Source of the DNA: an uncultured Bacteroidota bacterium
Lineage (GTDB): Bacteria > Bacteroidota > Bacteroidia > Flavobacteriales > Flavobacteriaceae
Direction: 5' to 3'
DNA length: 64,000 bases
NCBI GenBank assembly: GCA_902523635.1
Contig: CABZAE010000003.1
Location: 62,001-126,000 of the forward strand
The notes under the pieces were generated by a model. That model was not told the origin of the DNA and made no database searches. It saw nothing but the letters and a program-made list of their open reading frames with translations. This document shows positions 18,002-25,707 of this stretch, piece after piece. The translations under genes and the position numbers were made by a program. The stretch's first letter is position 1. Each line of letters opens with the position of its first letter.

Positions 18002-18700
18002 TTACGAGTTATTTATCGTTGACATTCCTCCATCCACTCTAATTATTTGTCCTGTTATCCAGGAGCTTTTTTCACTTAACAAAAATTCTGTAGCGTTTGC
18101 GATATCATCTGGATAACCAAATCTTTTTAGAGGATGTTTTTCACTAACTTTTTCTTTTTTCAAATCGTTGTTTAGAAATCTATCAGCCATTGGAGTGTCA
18201 GTAAGCGATGGTGCAATAACATTAACTCTTACATTAGGAGCATATTCAGCTGACAGGGATTTTGCAAAACCTTCAATAGCGCCCTTTGCAGCTGAAACAC
18301 TTGTGTGGAAAGGCATTCCGACTTTCACTGCTACAGTACTAAAAAAAATTACACTTGCACTTTCGGATTTTTTTAAATTTCCAATGACACTCTTAAGACA
18401 TTTAATCATTGATAAAAAATTAATATTTAAATCTTCAATAAAGGTTTCTATTTTTAAACTTCTAAAGGGTCTCAAGTTTATGGTGCCAGGGAAATAAACA
18501 AAACCATCCAATGACTCAGGTACTTTTTCACTTGGAAATTCATCAGTAGTTGCATTAAACTCAATATAGTTGACGTTAAGACCTTTTACATTTTCATCCG
18601 ACCTGCACGCTATGTAAATATTATAGTTTTCTCCAATTTTGTTAATTGTCTCTGCTCCGATTCCTGAGGAACCACCAATAAATAAGATATTCTTTTTCAT
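18002..18700 (-). CDS. Short-chain dehydrogenase lacking the catalytic Tyr
   Basis: A 232-residue SDR-fold protein. The nucleotide-binding GGSSGIGAET at residues 9-18 is intact, as are Ser121 and Lys139 of the active site. The canonical YxxxK Tyr is replaced: the segment reads HTSVSAAKGA, with Val at position 135. Without Tyr a normal SDR redox reaction is unlikely, so it may bind NAD(P) as a regulator or use a different acid. It is the second gene of the photolyase operon, with two-base gaps on both sides. The substrate is unknown. Confidence 0.88.
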   Translation of the reverse strand: MKKNILFIGGSSGIGAETINKIGENYNIYIACRSDENVKGLNVNYIEFNATTDEFPSEKVPESLDGFVYFPGTINLRPFRSLKIETFIEDLNINFLSMIKCLKSVIGNLKKSESASVIFFSTVAVKVGMPFHTSVSAAKGAIEGFAKSLSAEYAPNVRVNVIAPSLTDTPMADRFLNNDLKKEKVSEKHPLKRFGYPDDIANATEFLLSEKSSWITGQIIRVDGGMSTINNS

Positions 18701-18702
18701 AG

Positions 18703-19164
18703 TTATAATTTTCCAAATAGTTTTAATAGCTTGTTTTCTCTATACTTAAAAATTTTTTTTAATCTATTTTTTACAAAAATAAGATGAGCTAATTGTCCCA
18801 TCCAACCAAGCGGGATTTTATAATCAACAACATCTTCTATTAAAATTCCGCCTTTTATTTTTTTAAAAAAATGTTTATGGTGCCACAGTGAGTATGGTCC
18901 AAACCTTTGTTCATCTACAAAATATTTGTTATCAATAACATGAGTGATTTCAGTAACCCATCTTAGTTTAATACCAAAAATTGGCGAAACATTATATTGA
19001 ATGATTTGTCCAGGGTATATGGATTTTTCAGCGCCACTAACAATTTCAAAACTCATTTCTTCAGGTGTAATTTTTTTTAGATTTTTTGGATTACTAAAAA
19101 AATCCCATGCTTTTTCAATTGAAATAGGTAACTTTTGCTGTGTTTTTATTTGATAAAGTTTCAA
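18703..19164 (-). CDS. SRPBCC family protein (ligand-binding fold)
   Basis: A 153-residue SRPBCC/Bet v 1-like protein. The N-terminal LPISIEKAWDFFSNPKNLKKITPEEM and the central FGIKLRWVTEITHV, RFGPYSLWHHKHFF and IPLGWMGQLAHLIFVKNRLKKIFKYR segments (residues about 70-145) match the group often annotated as cyclase-like or cell-division-inhibitor-like and found beside photolyases. It probably binds a hydrophobic ligand; none is known. The start is TTG at 19164. It is the first gene of the five-gene photolyase operon. Confidence 0.87.
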   Translation of the reverse strand: MKLYQIKTQQKLPISIEKAWDFFSNPKNLKKITPEEMSFEIVSGAEKSIYPGQIIQYNVSPIFGIKLRWVTEITHVIDNKYFVDEQRFGPYSLWHHKHFFKKIKGGILIEDVVDYKIPLGWMGQLAHLIFVKNRLKKIFKYRENKLLKLFGKL

Positions 19165-19179
19165 ATTTTAAAATTTTGC

Positions 19180-19210
19180 TAAAATTAGCCTTTTTAATCT
19201 TGATAATAAA
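19180..19210 (-). promoter_or_regulatory. Weak candidate promoter of the photolyase operon
   Basis: On the minus strand TTTA, a 19-base spacer and TAATTTTA (19180-19187) resemble the Bacteroidota promoter, with one mismatch in each element. It is about 15 bases from the TTG start of the SRPBCC gene. The match is weak and rests on spacing and position. Confidence 0.3.
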
Positions 19211-19228
19211 TCTAATAAAATAGATTTA
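19207..19228. repeat. Inverted repeat in divergent promoter region
   Basis: An 8-base perfect inverted repeat, TAAATCTA and TAGATTTA, with a 6-base loop between the photolyase operon and the DUF2911 gene. It ends one base before a TAAATTTG element (19230-19237) that could serve the rightward gene. It could be an operator or simply AT-rich chance. Confidence 0.4.
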
Positions 19229-19256
19229 ATAAATTTGTGTATATATAAAACCTATT

Positions 19257-20105
19257 ATGAAACAGTTCATTACATACCAACTCTTTCTTTTTTTAATTAC
19301 ATTTTCTTATGCACAATTAGATGCACCTACAGCAAGTCCAAGAGCTAAAATTTCTCAAAAAATAGGACTTGTTGATGTCAATCTAGACTATTCACGTCCC
19401 TCCAAGAAAGGAAGGGTAATTTTTGGCGAGCTAGTTCCTTTTGGAAAAATCTGGAGAACAGGAGCTAATAATGCGACTATGATATCTTTTTCTGGAGATG
19501 TAAAAATTAATAATGAATTTCTCGAAAAAGGAGAATATCACATTTATTCTGTTCCCTCGGAAAATACGCTAGATTTAATAATTTACAGTAAAACAAATGC
19601 ATGGGGTTCTTTATCTGAATTTGATGAATCATTGATAAAGCTTCGGGTAAGTGCTGAGTTTCAAAATATGAATACCCCCACAGAAACCTTTACCATTTCT
19701 TTTGAAAACATATCAAATAATGGAGCAAATATGAGTGTTAAGTGGGATAATAAATCAGCTATATATTCAATTGACGCCTTAACTAAAGATAAAATGCTTG
19801 CTAACATAAACAATGTATTGTCTGGAAGCCCTACAGCTAACGACTACAGGAAAGCAGCTGTCTATTACTACGAAGAGAATATAGATATTAAAAAAGCAAT
19901 TGAGTGGATAAACATCGCTTTCAATGATTCGGACGACTTAAAATATTGGCAACTTATGTACAAGGCATTGATTCATGAGAAAGCTGGTAAAATGAAAAAA
20001 GCCAGACAATATGCAAAAAAAGGCTTAGATAAAGCCAAATTGAATAATACTCCAGACGGAATAAATGCGCTTGGGATAATATTCAAAAGATTAAATGAAA
20101 AATGA
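19257..20105 (+). CDS. DUF2911 protein with C-terminal TPR-like helices
   Basis: A 282-residue exported protein. A signal peptide (about residues 1-19, ending FSYAQ) is followed by a DUF2911 beta domain at about 25-165, with the landmark motifs SRPSKKGRVIFGELVPFGKIWRTGAN (about 42-67) and FLEKGEYHIYSVP. A helical TPR-like tail follows, with repeats AIEWINIAF and ARQYAKKGLDKA. It is probably periplasmic; the family function is unknown. A TAAATTTG element at 19230-19237 may drive it. It ends two bases from the convergent symporter gene. Confidence 0.88.
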   Translation: MKQFITYQLFLFLITFSYAQLDAPTASPRAKISQKIGLVDVNLDYSRPSKKGRVIFGELVPFGKIWRTGANNATMISFSGDVKINNEFLEKGEYHIYSVPSENTLDLIIYSKTNAWGSLSEFDESLIKLRVSAEFQNMNTPTETFTISFENISNNGANMSVKWDNKSAIYSIDALTKDKMLANINNVLSGSPTANDYRKAAVYYYEENIDIKKAIEWINIAFNDSDDLKYWQLMYKALIHEKAGKMKKARQYAKKGLDKAKLNNTPDGINALGIIFKRLNEK

Positions 20106-20107
20106 CA

Positions 20108-21778
20108 TTAAATCTTTTGAAACTTTTTCAAGACTATTGAGAAAATTATAGTCATAAAAGCACCAAAAAAATTCAGCCAAAGGTAGCCTACTTCAGTAAA
20201 ACCATAAATTACAAATATTAAAACTTGTGAGGCACATGCTGCCCAAAAAATGTTATTACCTTTAATTCCTTTTGAGAAAAATGCAACTAAGAATATTCCA
20301 AGAATTGTACCATAAAAAATTGAACCAATTATATTTACCAATTGAATAAGATTTTCAAATAGTGTTCCGAAATTTGCAAACATAATTGCTATTAATCCCC
20401 ACATTAGAGTAAACCATTTTGATGCGTATACATAATGTTTTTTTGATCTTTTTTGTGATTGATTTCTTTTGTAAATATCAACTACGGTTGTTGCTGATAG
20501 AGCATTTAACTCTGAGGCAGTGGATGACATTGCAGCGCTAATTATAACAGCTAATAATAATCCAATTAGACCATTGGGGAGATAATTAATTATAAAATAT
20601 AAAAAGATGTAATCTCTGTCGTTAACCTCAATTTTGGAATTTTCTTCCTTTATTAAATCTTTAGCACTATTTCTCAAATTCTTTTCTTCGATCTGAATTT
20701 TTTGGATTTTATTAATTAATTCAGTTTTATCTGTGTTGTCTTTAGAGCTAACAAATTCATACTGTAGCTCTCTTTTTTCAGAATTTAGATAGTTATAGCT
20801 TTTAACAATTTTTTCATAACTGGTATTTTCTTTATTTTCAATAATTTCCATTGCTTTTGGATTGAAATGAATAGGGGCAGGGTTAAATTGAAAGAAAACA
20901 AATACCATAACTCCAACCAGAAGAATGAAAAATTGCATTGGAATTTTAAAAATTGCGTTAAAAAGTAAACCAAGTTGACTTTCCTTAATGGATTTTCCGG
21001 ACAAATATCTTTGAACTTGACTTTGATCAGTTCCGAAATAAGATAAAGCAAGAAAAAACCCTCCAGTAATACCACTCCAAAAAGTATACCTAGTGTTCAA
21101 ATCAAATGAAAAATCAAGAACTTTCATCTTACCACTTGTAGCAGCAATATTTAAAGCATCTGAAAAGTTCACATTATTGGGGAGTGAATCAATAATTACG
21201 AAAAATGCAGTAAACATACCGCTCATAATTACAAACATTTGTTGTTTTTGTGTGATACTGACTGCTTTGGTTCCACCACTCAAGGTGTAAATTATGACTA
21301 ATATCCCAATGATTATGTTCAGGGTTTTTAAATCCCAACCAAGAACTGATGATAAGATTATTGATGGAGCATAAATTGTAATTCCTGCCGCAAGTCCTCT
21401 TTGAACTAAAAATAATATCGCAGCTAATGTTCTAGTTTTTAAATCAAACCTTGTCTCCAAATATTCATAAGCTGTATAAACCTTTAATTTATGATATATT
21501 GGAATGAAAACCATGCATATAACAATTATAGCCAGCGGAAGTCCAAAATAAAATTGAACGAAAGTCATTCCATCTGTAAATGCTTGACCTGGTGTTGATA
21601 AAAATGTTATGGCACTAGCTTGTGTGGCCATTACAGATAGACCAATTGTCCACCAGTTAGACGAATTACCTCCTCTTAAATATTGATTGATGTCATGGTT
21701 ATTTCTGGTTTTTATAACGCCATAGGCCACTATGAAAATAAGTGTTGAGCTAAGGATTATCCAGTCAATCTCTTCCAT
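20108..21778 (-). CDS. Sodium:solute symporter (SSS family)
   Basis: A 556-residue transporter of the SSS family, which couples Na+ influx to uptake of a small solute. About thirteen hydrophobic helices are visible. Conserved segments include LSVMATQASAITFLSTPGQ, YTAYEYLETRF and GTDQSQVQRYLSGKS. A charged cytoplasmic-looking insert of about 80 residues lies at roughly 310-385, as in many flavobacterial members. The substrate cannot be read from sequence. Its ATG directly follows the TAA of a 32-residue membrane ORF, with no base between, so translation is probably coupled to that ORF. Confidence 0.93.
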   Translation of the reverse strand: MEEIDWIILSSTLIFIVAYGVIKTRNNHDINQYLRGGNSSNWWTIGLSVMATQASAITFLSTPGQAFTDGMTFVQFYFGLPLAIIVICMVFIPIYHKLKVYTAYEYLETRFDLKTRTLAAILFLVQRGLAAGITIYAPSIILSSVLGWDLKTLNIIIGILVIIYTLSGGTKAVSITQKQQMFVIMSGMFTAFFVIIDSLPNNVNFSDALNIAATSGKMKVLDFSFDLNTRYTFWSGITGGFFLALSYFGTDQSQVQRYLSGKSIKESQLGLLFNAIFKIPMQFFILLVGVMVFVFFQFNPAPIHFNPKAMEIIENKENTSYEKIVKSYNYLNSEKRELQYEFVSSKDNTDKTELINKIQKIQIEEKNLRNSAKDLIKEENSKIEVNDRDYIFLYFIINYLPNGLIGLLLAVIISAAMSSTASELNALSATTVVDIYKRNQSQKRSKKHYVYASKWFTLMWGLIAIMFANFGTLFENLIQLVNIIGSIFYGTILGIFLVAFFSKGIKGNNIFWAACASQVLIFVIYGFTEVGYLWLNFFGAFMTIIFSIVLKKFQKI

Positions 21779-21877
21779 TTAAAAATTATAAAACTTTGTT
21801 ATTAAATAAAATAAAATAATGTAAGTTAAATTTATAAGTATGATTATTGTGTAATCTTTTTTCCAATTTTTCATCAT
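21779..21877 (-). CDS. Small single-span membrane protein (32 residues)
   Basis: A 32-residue ORF, MMKNWKKDYTIIILINLTYI continuing to LFYLITKFYNF. It has a short positively charged N-terminus (KNWKKDY), then one hydrophobic helix of about 20 residues. Position is the main support: it starts two bases after the maf stop and its TAA is immediately followed by the ATG of the Na+/solute symporter, so it exactly fills the gap in a tight operon. SSS transporters elsewhere have small membrane partners (for example YhdT with PanF and YjcH with ActP), so a subunit or coupling role is plausible. I do not recognise a named family. Confidence 0.62.
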   Translation of the reverse strand: MMKNWKKDYTIIILINLTYIILFYLITKFYNF

Positions 21878-21879
21878 TT

Positions 21880-22470
21880 TTATATTGTGACATCAATTTT
21901 ATTAAGTGCTTCAATAAATTTGGTGGTTGGAAAACCAAGAACATTATTGTATGATCCTTCAATTTTTTCTATGCCAATGTGTCCTATGTAGTCTTGCACA
22001 CCATATGCACCTGCTCTGTCCATTACATCATAATTTTCTACATAATACTTTATCTGTGAGGCTTCTAGTTTTCGAAAAAAAACTTTTGTTTCTTGGCTTA
22101 CGATGATTTGCTTTCCTTTAATAGATAAACATATTGAACTGAAAACTTTGTGCATTTTATTATTTAGACAGTTTAACATTTTCATAGCCTCTGTCAGGTT
22201 TTGGGGTTTGCCAAATGCTTTGTTTTCATGCCAAACAATAGTATCACATGTTATTAAAATTTGATTTTTTTTTAATTTTTTATAAAAAAAATTTGATTTT
22301 TTTTTCGCAAGAAATTCAGTGATTTCCATCCCTTTTAATTCTTTTGAAAAATATTCATCAAAATCTTGTTTTAAGATTTTAAATTTAATTTTCAACTTAT
22401 TTAGTAATTCATGTCGTCTTTTGGATGATGATGCTAATAAAACTTCAAATTTTGATATGTGATTTTGCAT
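21880..22470 (-). CDS. Maf family nucleotide pyrophosphatase
   Basis: A 196-residue Maf-like protein, a house-cleaning NTP pyrophosphatase (members act on dTTP/UTP or modified pyrimidines) linked to septum control in some bacteria. The N-terminal LASSSKRRHELLNKL is the family signature. The catalytic region (CDTIVWHENKAFGKP) and the C-terminal DRAGAYGVQDY, SYNNVLGFP motifs are intact. It starts directly after the KdsC-like gene (no gap) and is followed two bases later by the small membrane ORF. Confidence 0.95.
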   Translation of the reverse strand: MQNHISKFEVLLASSSKRRHELLNKLKIKFKILKQDFDEYFSKELKGMEITEFLAKKKSNFFYKKLKKNQILITCDTIVWHENKAFGKPQNLTEAMKMLNCLNNKMHKVFSSICLSIKGKQIIVSQETKVFFRKLEASQIKYYVENYDVMDRAGAYGVQDYIGHIGIEKIEGSYNNVLGFPTTKFIEALNKIDVTI

Positions 22471-22992
22471 TTAAATGTTTTGATCATAACTTTTCAAATC
22501 CCAATTGTCTTGTATCTTCAATACTTGTTCCAAAACATCTCTAACACACCCAAATCCACCTTTTTTTGGAGATACATAGTCTGCAATGTTTCGAACTTCC
22601 GAAACTGCATCATTTGGGCAGGTTTTTAAACTTACCATTTTCATTGCATCCAAATCTGAAAGGTCATCACCCATATATAAAGTTTGATCGGGATTTAATT
22701 TATTTGTTTTTAAAAAAATATTGAGGTCATCACATTTATTTTTTGAACTAAGGTAAATATTTTTGATATCCAACCTTTTTAATCTTTTTAAGATTCCATC
22801 ATTTCCTGCGCCTGAAATCACCCCAATATTATATCCGCAACGAACAGCATATTTTACAACTAAACCATCTTTAGAGTTAAAACCCCTTGTTTCCTTGCCA
22901 TCAGAATCAACATAAATTATCCCGTTGGTAAAAACACCATCAATATCAAACACAAAATTTTTTATGTTGATTAATTTATTCTTGTAGCTCAT
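22471..22992 (-). CDS. kdsC: KDO-8-phosphate phosphatase (KdsC-like HAD)
   Basis: A 173-residue capless HAD phosphatase of the KdsC type, which removes phosphate from 3-deoxy-D-manno-octulosonate 8-phosphate during lipopolysaccharide core synthesis. The nucleophile motif FDIDGVFTNG at about residues 16-25, the ISGAG motif and the Mg-binding YMGDDLSDLDAM are present. Related HAD enzymes act on other sugar-acid phosphates, so the substrate is inferred from family. It overlaps the DUF2520 gene by 17 bases and abuts maf. Confidence 0.88.
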   Translation of the reverse strand: MSYKNKLINIKNFVFDIDGVFTNGIIYVDSDGKETRGFNSKDGLVVKYAVRCGYNIGVISGAGNDGILKRLKRLDIKNIYLSSKNKCDDLNIFLKTNKLNPDQTLYMGDDLSDLDAMKMVSLKTCPNDAVSEVRNIADYVSPKKGGFGCVRDVLEQVLKIQDNWDLKSYDQNI

Positions 22993-23746
22993 CAGTATTT
23001 TTTAAAATTGAGTTAGTTAAAATCTTGTATAAATAAAAAAAATCTGAATTTTCCAATAAATGTAAGTGTTTTTTTATTGTTACCATGTCTTTACGGATTG
23101 CAGGTCCAGTTTGGGCTTCTATTGGTCTTAGTTGAACTAATTTATTAGCAGTTTCACTAACTAATGGTAAGATAATTTTTGGATCTATTTTTTTTGATTC
23201 CAAAATTTTTTGAGATATGAAATTCATATAATTGACAAAGTTGTTACAGAAAACAGCGGATACATGTACGTAGGCTCTTTCATCACTGTTACATTTAATA
23301 ACTTGATTGCAAATGGATTTACTAAAAAAGTTTATTTTTTTGAAAGAGTTTCTATTATTAGCTTCAATTAAAAGGGGAGTTTTATAAAAATCAATTTTCT
23401 TTTTTTTTGTCAAAGTTTGTAGAGGGTAGATTACCCCAAAATTTTTATGGTTTTTAAGAACATTGATGTTAGTTGATCCTGAGCAGTGGGCTATTACGGA
23501 ATTCGATTTATCTTTGATTTTTTTTGAAATTTCCTTTATAGTAACATCACTTACACAAATTAAATATAGATCAGCATCTGCAATGCTGTTAAGATTGTTA
23601 TTATAGTTTATATTTAATTTAAATTCAAAATCTAATTCTTTTTTTCTTCCAATTACTTGAGAAAGTTTCAAATTCTTATTTTCTAAAATAATCTTAGAAA
23701 AGTGATAGGCTACATTTCCAGTACCAATTACACATACACTAAACAT
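22976..23746 (-). CDS. Rossmann-fold DUF2520 protein
   Basis: A 256-residue protein with an N-terminal NAD(P)-binding Rossmann domain (VCVIGTGNVAYHFSKI at residues 4-19) and a C-terminal all-helical DUF2520 domain resembling 6-phosphogluconate/ketopantoate reductases. The SGSTNINVL and YPLQTLTKKKKIDF segments (about 85-118) are typical. An oxidoreductase role is likely, but the substrate is unknown. It heads the operon DUF2520-kdsC-maf-small ORF-symporter. A TATTTTTG element lies only four bases before its ATG, suggesting a leaderless transcript. Confidence 0.88.
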   Translation of the reverse strand: MFSVCVIGTGNVAYHFSKIILENKNLKLSQVIGRKKELDFEFKLNINYNNNLNSIADADLYLICVSDVTIKEISKKIKDKSNSVIAHCSGSTNINVLKNHKNFGVIYPLQTLTKKKKIDFYKTPLLIEANNRNSFKKINFFSKSICNQVIKCNSDERAYVHVSAVFCNNFVNYMNFISQKILESKKIDPKIILPLVSETANKLVQLRPIEAQTGPAIRKDMVTIKKHLHLLENSDFFYLYKILTNSILKNTDELQE

Positions 23747-23750
23747 TTTT

Positions 23751-23758
23751 CAAAAATA
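23751..23758 (-). promoter_or_regulatory. -7 element, near-leaderless start of DUF2520 operon
   Basis: TATTTTTG on the minus strand matches TAnnTTTG and lies four bases before the ATG at 23746. No TTTG is found at the expected -33 spacing, so this is a half-site in AT-rich sequence. Confidence 0.35.
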
Positions 23759-23793
23759 CAAATAAAGAATGATGGAGTTTAATCACATTTTAT

Positions 23794-23801
23794 TAGGTTT
23801 G
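23794..23801 (+). promoter_or_regulatory. -7 element upstream of ndk
   Basis: TAGGTTTG matches TAnnTTTG and ends eight bases before the ndk ATG, implying an almost leaderless mRNA. No clear -33 element is seen. Confidence 0.4.
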
Positions 23802-23809
23802 CAGAAAAA

Positions 23810-24232
23810 ATGATGGGAAATAAAACTTTCACAATGATTAAGCCTGACGCTGTTGAAAATGGTTATATAGGTGCCATATTGGAGAAAATAAATTCTGCAG
23901 GATTTAAAATAATAGCCATGAAATACACCAAACTTTCAACAGAAAAAGCAATGGAATTTTATAAAATTCATAAAGAGAAGCCTTTTTTTGGAGAGTTAGT
24001 TTCCTTCATGAGTAGAGGTCCAATCGTTGTAGCTATTTTACAAAAGGAAAATGCAGTTGAGGATTTTAGAAAGTTAATCGGATCAACAAATCCAGAATTA
24101 GCTGAAAAAGGAACAATTAGACAGTTATATGCAACCTCTATTGGAGAAAATGCTATTCATGGGTCTGACAGTGACGAAAATGCAACAATGGAAGGGAATT
24201 TTCACTTCCAAAATCATGAGATTTTACCTTAA
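23810..24232 (+). CDS. ndk: Nucleoside diphosphate kinase
   Basis: NDP kinase, 140 residues, which equalises nucleoside triphosphate pools by transferring the gamma-phosphate through a phospho-His. N-terminal [19 protein letters not shown] and the active-site His in [13 protein letters not shown] are present. Two ATGs occur in tandem at 23810 and 23813; the second matches the usual N-terminus equally well. The last nine bases overlap the convergent dciA gene. Confidence 0.97.
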   Translation: MMGNKTFTMIKPDAVENGYIGAILEKINSAGFKIIAMKYTKLSTEKAMEFYKIHKEKPFFGELVSFMSRGPIVVAILQKENAVEDFRKLIGSTNPELAEKGTIRQLYATSIGENAIHGSDSDENATMEGNFHFQNHEILP

Positions 24233-24517
24233 AATAATTTTTCTAATTATTTTAGCATTTAATTCCTCGTTTAACAACTTTATTATTTTTTCTTTTCCGT
24301 AGCTCAACTCCTCCCTAAGAACAGATGATGATAGATTAATATAAAGTGTATGTTTTTTAAGTGTTATTTCAGATGTATAGCTATTAATATTATCTCCCAT
24401 TGTTTTTTTCCAAATGGTTTGAATTTTAGCATTATTTAACCCCTCCTTTAATGAACTGTTTTCGATGAGATTATTTAAAATTGAATTGACTTTTTTAATT
24501 TCAAATTCTCTTTTCAT
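24224..24517 (-). CDS. dciA: DciA-like protein (DUF721), DnaB loader family
   Basis: A 97-residue DUF721 protein. The family includes DciA, the ancestral bacterial loader of the replicative helicase DnaB. The pattern [20 protein letters not shown] followed by [22 protein letters not shown] (about residues 29-80) is the family core, a KH-like fold. No DnaC or DnaI is seen in this window. It starts within the last four bases of recF, a RecF-DUF721 neighbourhood also known in other phyla. Assignment as DnaB loader is from the family, not tested here. Confidence 0.88.
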   Translation of the reverse strand: MKREFEIKKVNSILNNLIENSSLKEGLNNAKIQTIWKKTMGDNINSYTSEITLKKHTLYINLSSSVLREELSYGKEKIIKLLNEELNAKIIRKIILR

Positions 24518-25593
24518 AGTTTGAATATTTTATAGTCACGGTTTAATTCTTTAATGATTTTTTCAGTTCTTGATAAATCAGTGTCTGACAAAAATAGTTG
24601 ACCAAATTCCTCCTCGTTCACAAGTTTCATTAACTGTTTAACTCTACCATTGTCTAATTTATCAAAAATATCATCAAATAAAAGTATTGGAGATGATTTT
24701 GATTCATTTTTAAGAAAATCAAATTGAGCTAATTTTAGTGATATTAAAAAAGATTTTTGTTGACCTTGACTTCCAAAACTTTTTATCGGATGGTTGTCTA
24801 TTTCAAAAATCAAATCATCTTTATGTATACCACAACTAGTAAACTGAAGATGTCTGTCTTTTTCAATTGATTTTGTTAATAAACTATCCAGACTATTATT
24901 AATCAATTGACTTTGGAATAAAATATTTACAGCCTCTTTATGTTGACTTATAGTATTGTATCTATTTAAAAATAATGGTACAAAATTCTTCATAAATTTT
25001 GATCTTGTATTAAAGATAGGCTTGCTTAGTTCGTTCAGTTGATTGTCATAAACTTTTAAAACTTTTTCATCAAATGTGTTTTTCTTTTTAAAAAATTTTA
25101 GAAGAGCATTTCTTTGAGATAAAATTTTATTATAATTGATAAGTTGACTCAAATAAAGCTTATTGTTTTGCGAAATAATATGATCGATAAACTTTCTTCT
25201 TGTTGAACTCCCTTCCTGTATTAAATCAATGTCATAGGGAGATATCATAACAACTGAAATAAAACCTATGTGATCAGAGAATTTATTGTACTTTTTTCCG
25301 TTTCTTTTAACAACTCTTTTTTCTCCTCTTTTTAAACTATTTACAACATGCTCTTCTTTTTGGTCTTTTTTAAACTTTCCATCAATTAACATAAAATCAC
25401 AATCATGCTTTATTGACTGAGACAATTTCGACCCAAAATAACTCTTAGTCATCGCGAGCTGGTATATAGAATCTAAAACGTTGGTTTTACCAACCCCATT
25501 TTCACCAATAAAACAATTTATAAAATCATCAAATTCAAGTGAATTATTTTCGATATTTTTAAAATTTATTAATGAAAGTTTTTCAAGTATCAT
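24514..25593 (-). CDS. recF: DNA replication/repair protein RecF
   Basis: SMC-like ATPase that helps load RecA at single-strand gaps. The 359 residues are typical. Walker A GENGVGKTN lies at residues 30-38, and the signature region GSQGQQKSFLISLKLAQF and Walker B PILLFDDIFDKLD follow. The N-terminus ILEKLSLINFKNI is canonical. It starts 114 bases from the divergent TPR gene and is followed by dciA with a four-base overlap. It is far from dnaA here (54620), unlike the dnaA-dnaN-recF order of many bacteria. Confidence 0.96.
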   Translation of the reverse strand: MILEKLSLINFKNIENNSLEFDDFINCFIGENGVGKTNVLDSIYQLAMTKSYFGSKLSQSIKHDCDFMLIDGKFKKDQKEEHVVNSLKRGEKRVVKRNGKKYNKFSDHIGFISVVMISPYDIDLIQEGSSTRRKFIDHIISQNNKLYLSQLINYNKILSQRNALLKFFKKKNTFDEKVLKVYDNQLNELSKPIFNTRSKFMKNFVPLFLNRYNTISQHKEAVNILFQSQLINNSLDSLLTKSIEKDRHLQFTSCGIHKDDLIFEIDNHPIKSFGSQGQQKSFLISLKLAQFDFLKNESKSSPILLFDDIFDKLDNGRVKQLMKLVNEEEFGQLFLSDTDLSRTEKIIKELNRDYKIFKL

Positions 25594-25683
25594 CTTACCA
25601 ATAAAATTAATCTCATTGAATCATTTATATGCAAATTATATAAAATAATTAGTAAAATATATTTAATCAATCGAATAAAATTT

Positions 25684-25691
25684 TATTTTTG
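25684..25691 (+). promoter_or_regulatory. -7 element upstream of TPR gene and ribH
   Basis: TATTTTTG matches TAnnTTTG, 16 bases before the ATG of the TPR gene. The -33 region reads TTTA rather than TTTG, so the promoter is only half supported. Confidence 0.4.
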
Positions 25692-25707
25692 CTCAACATT
25701 TTAGTTT

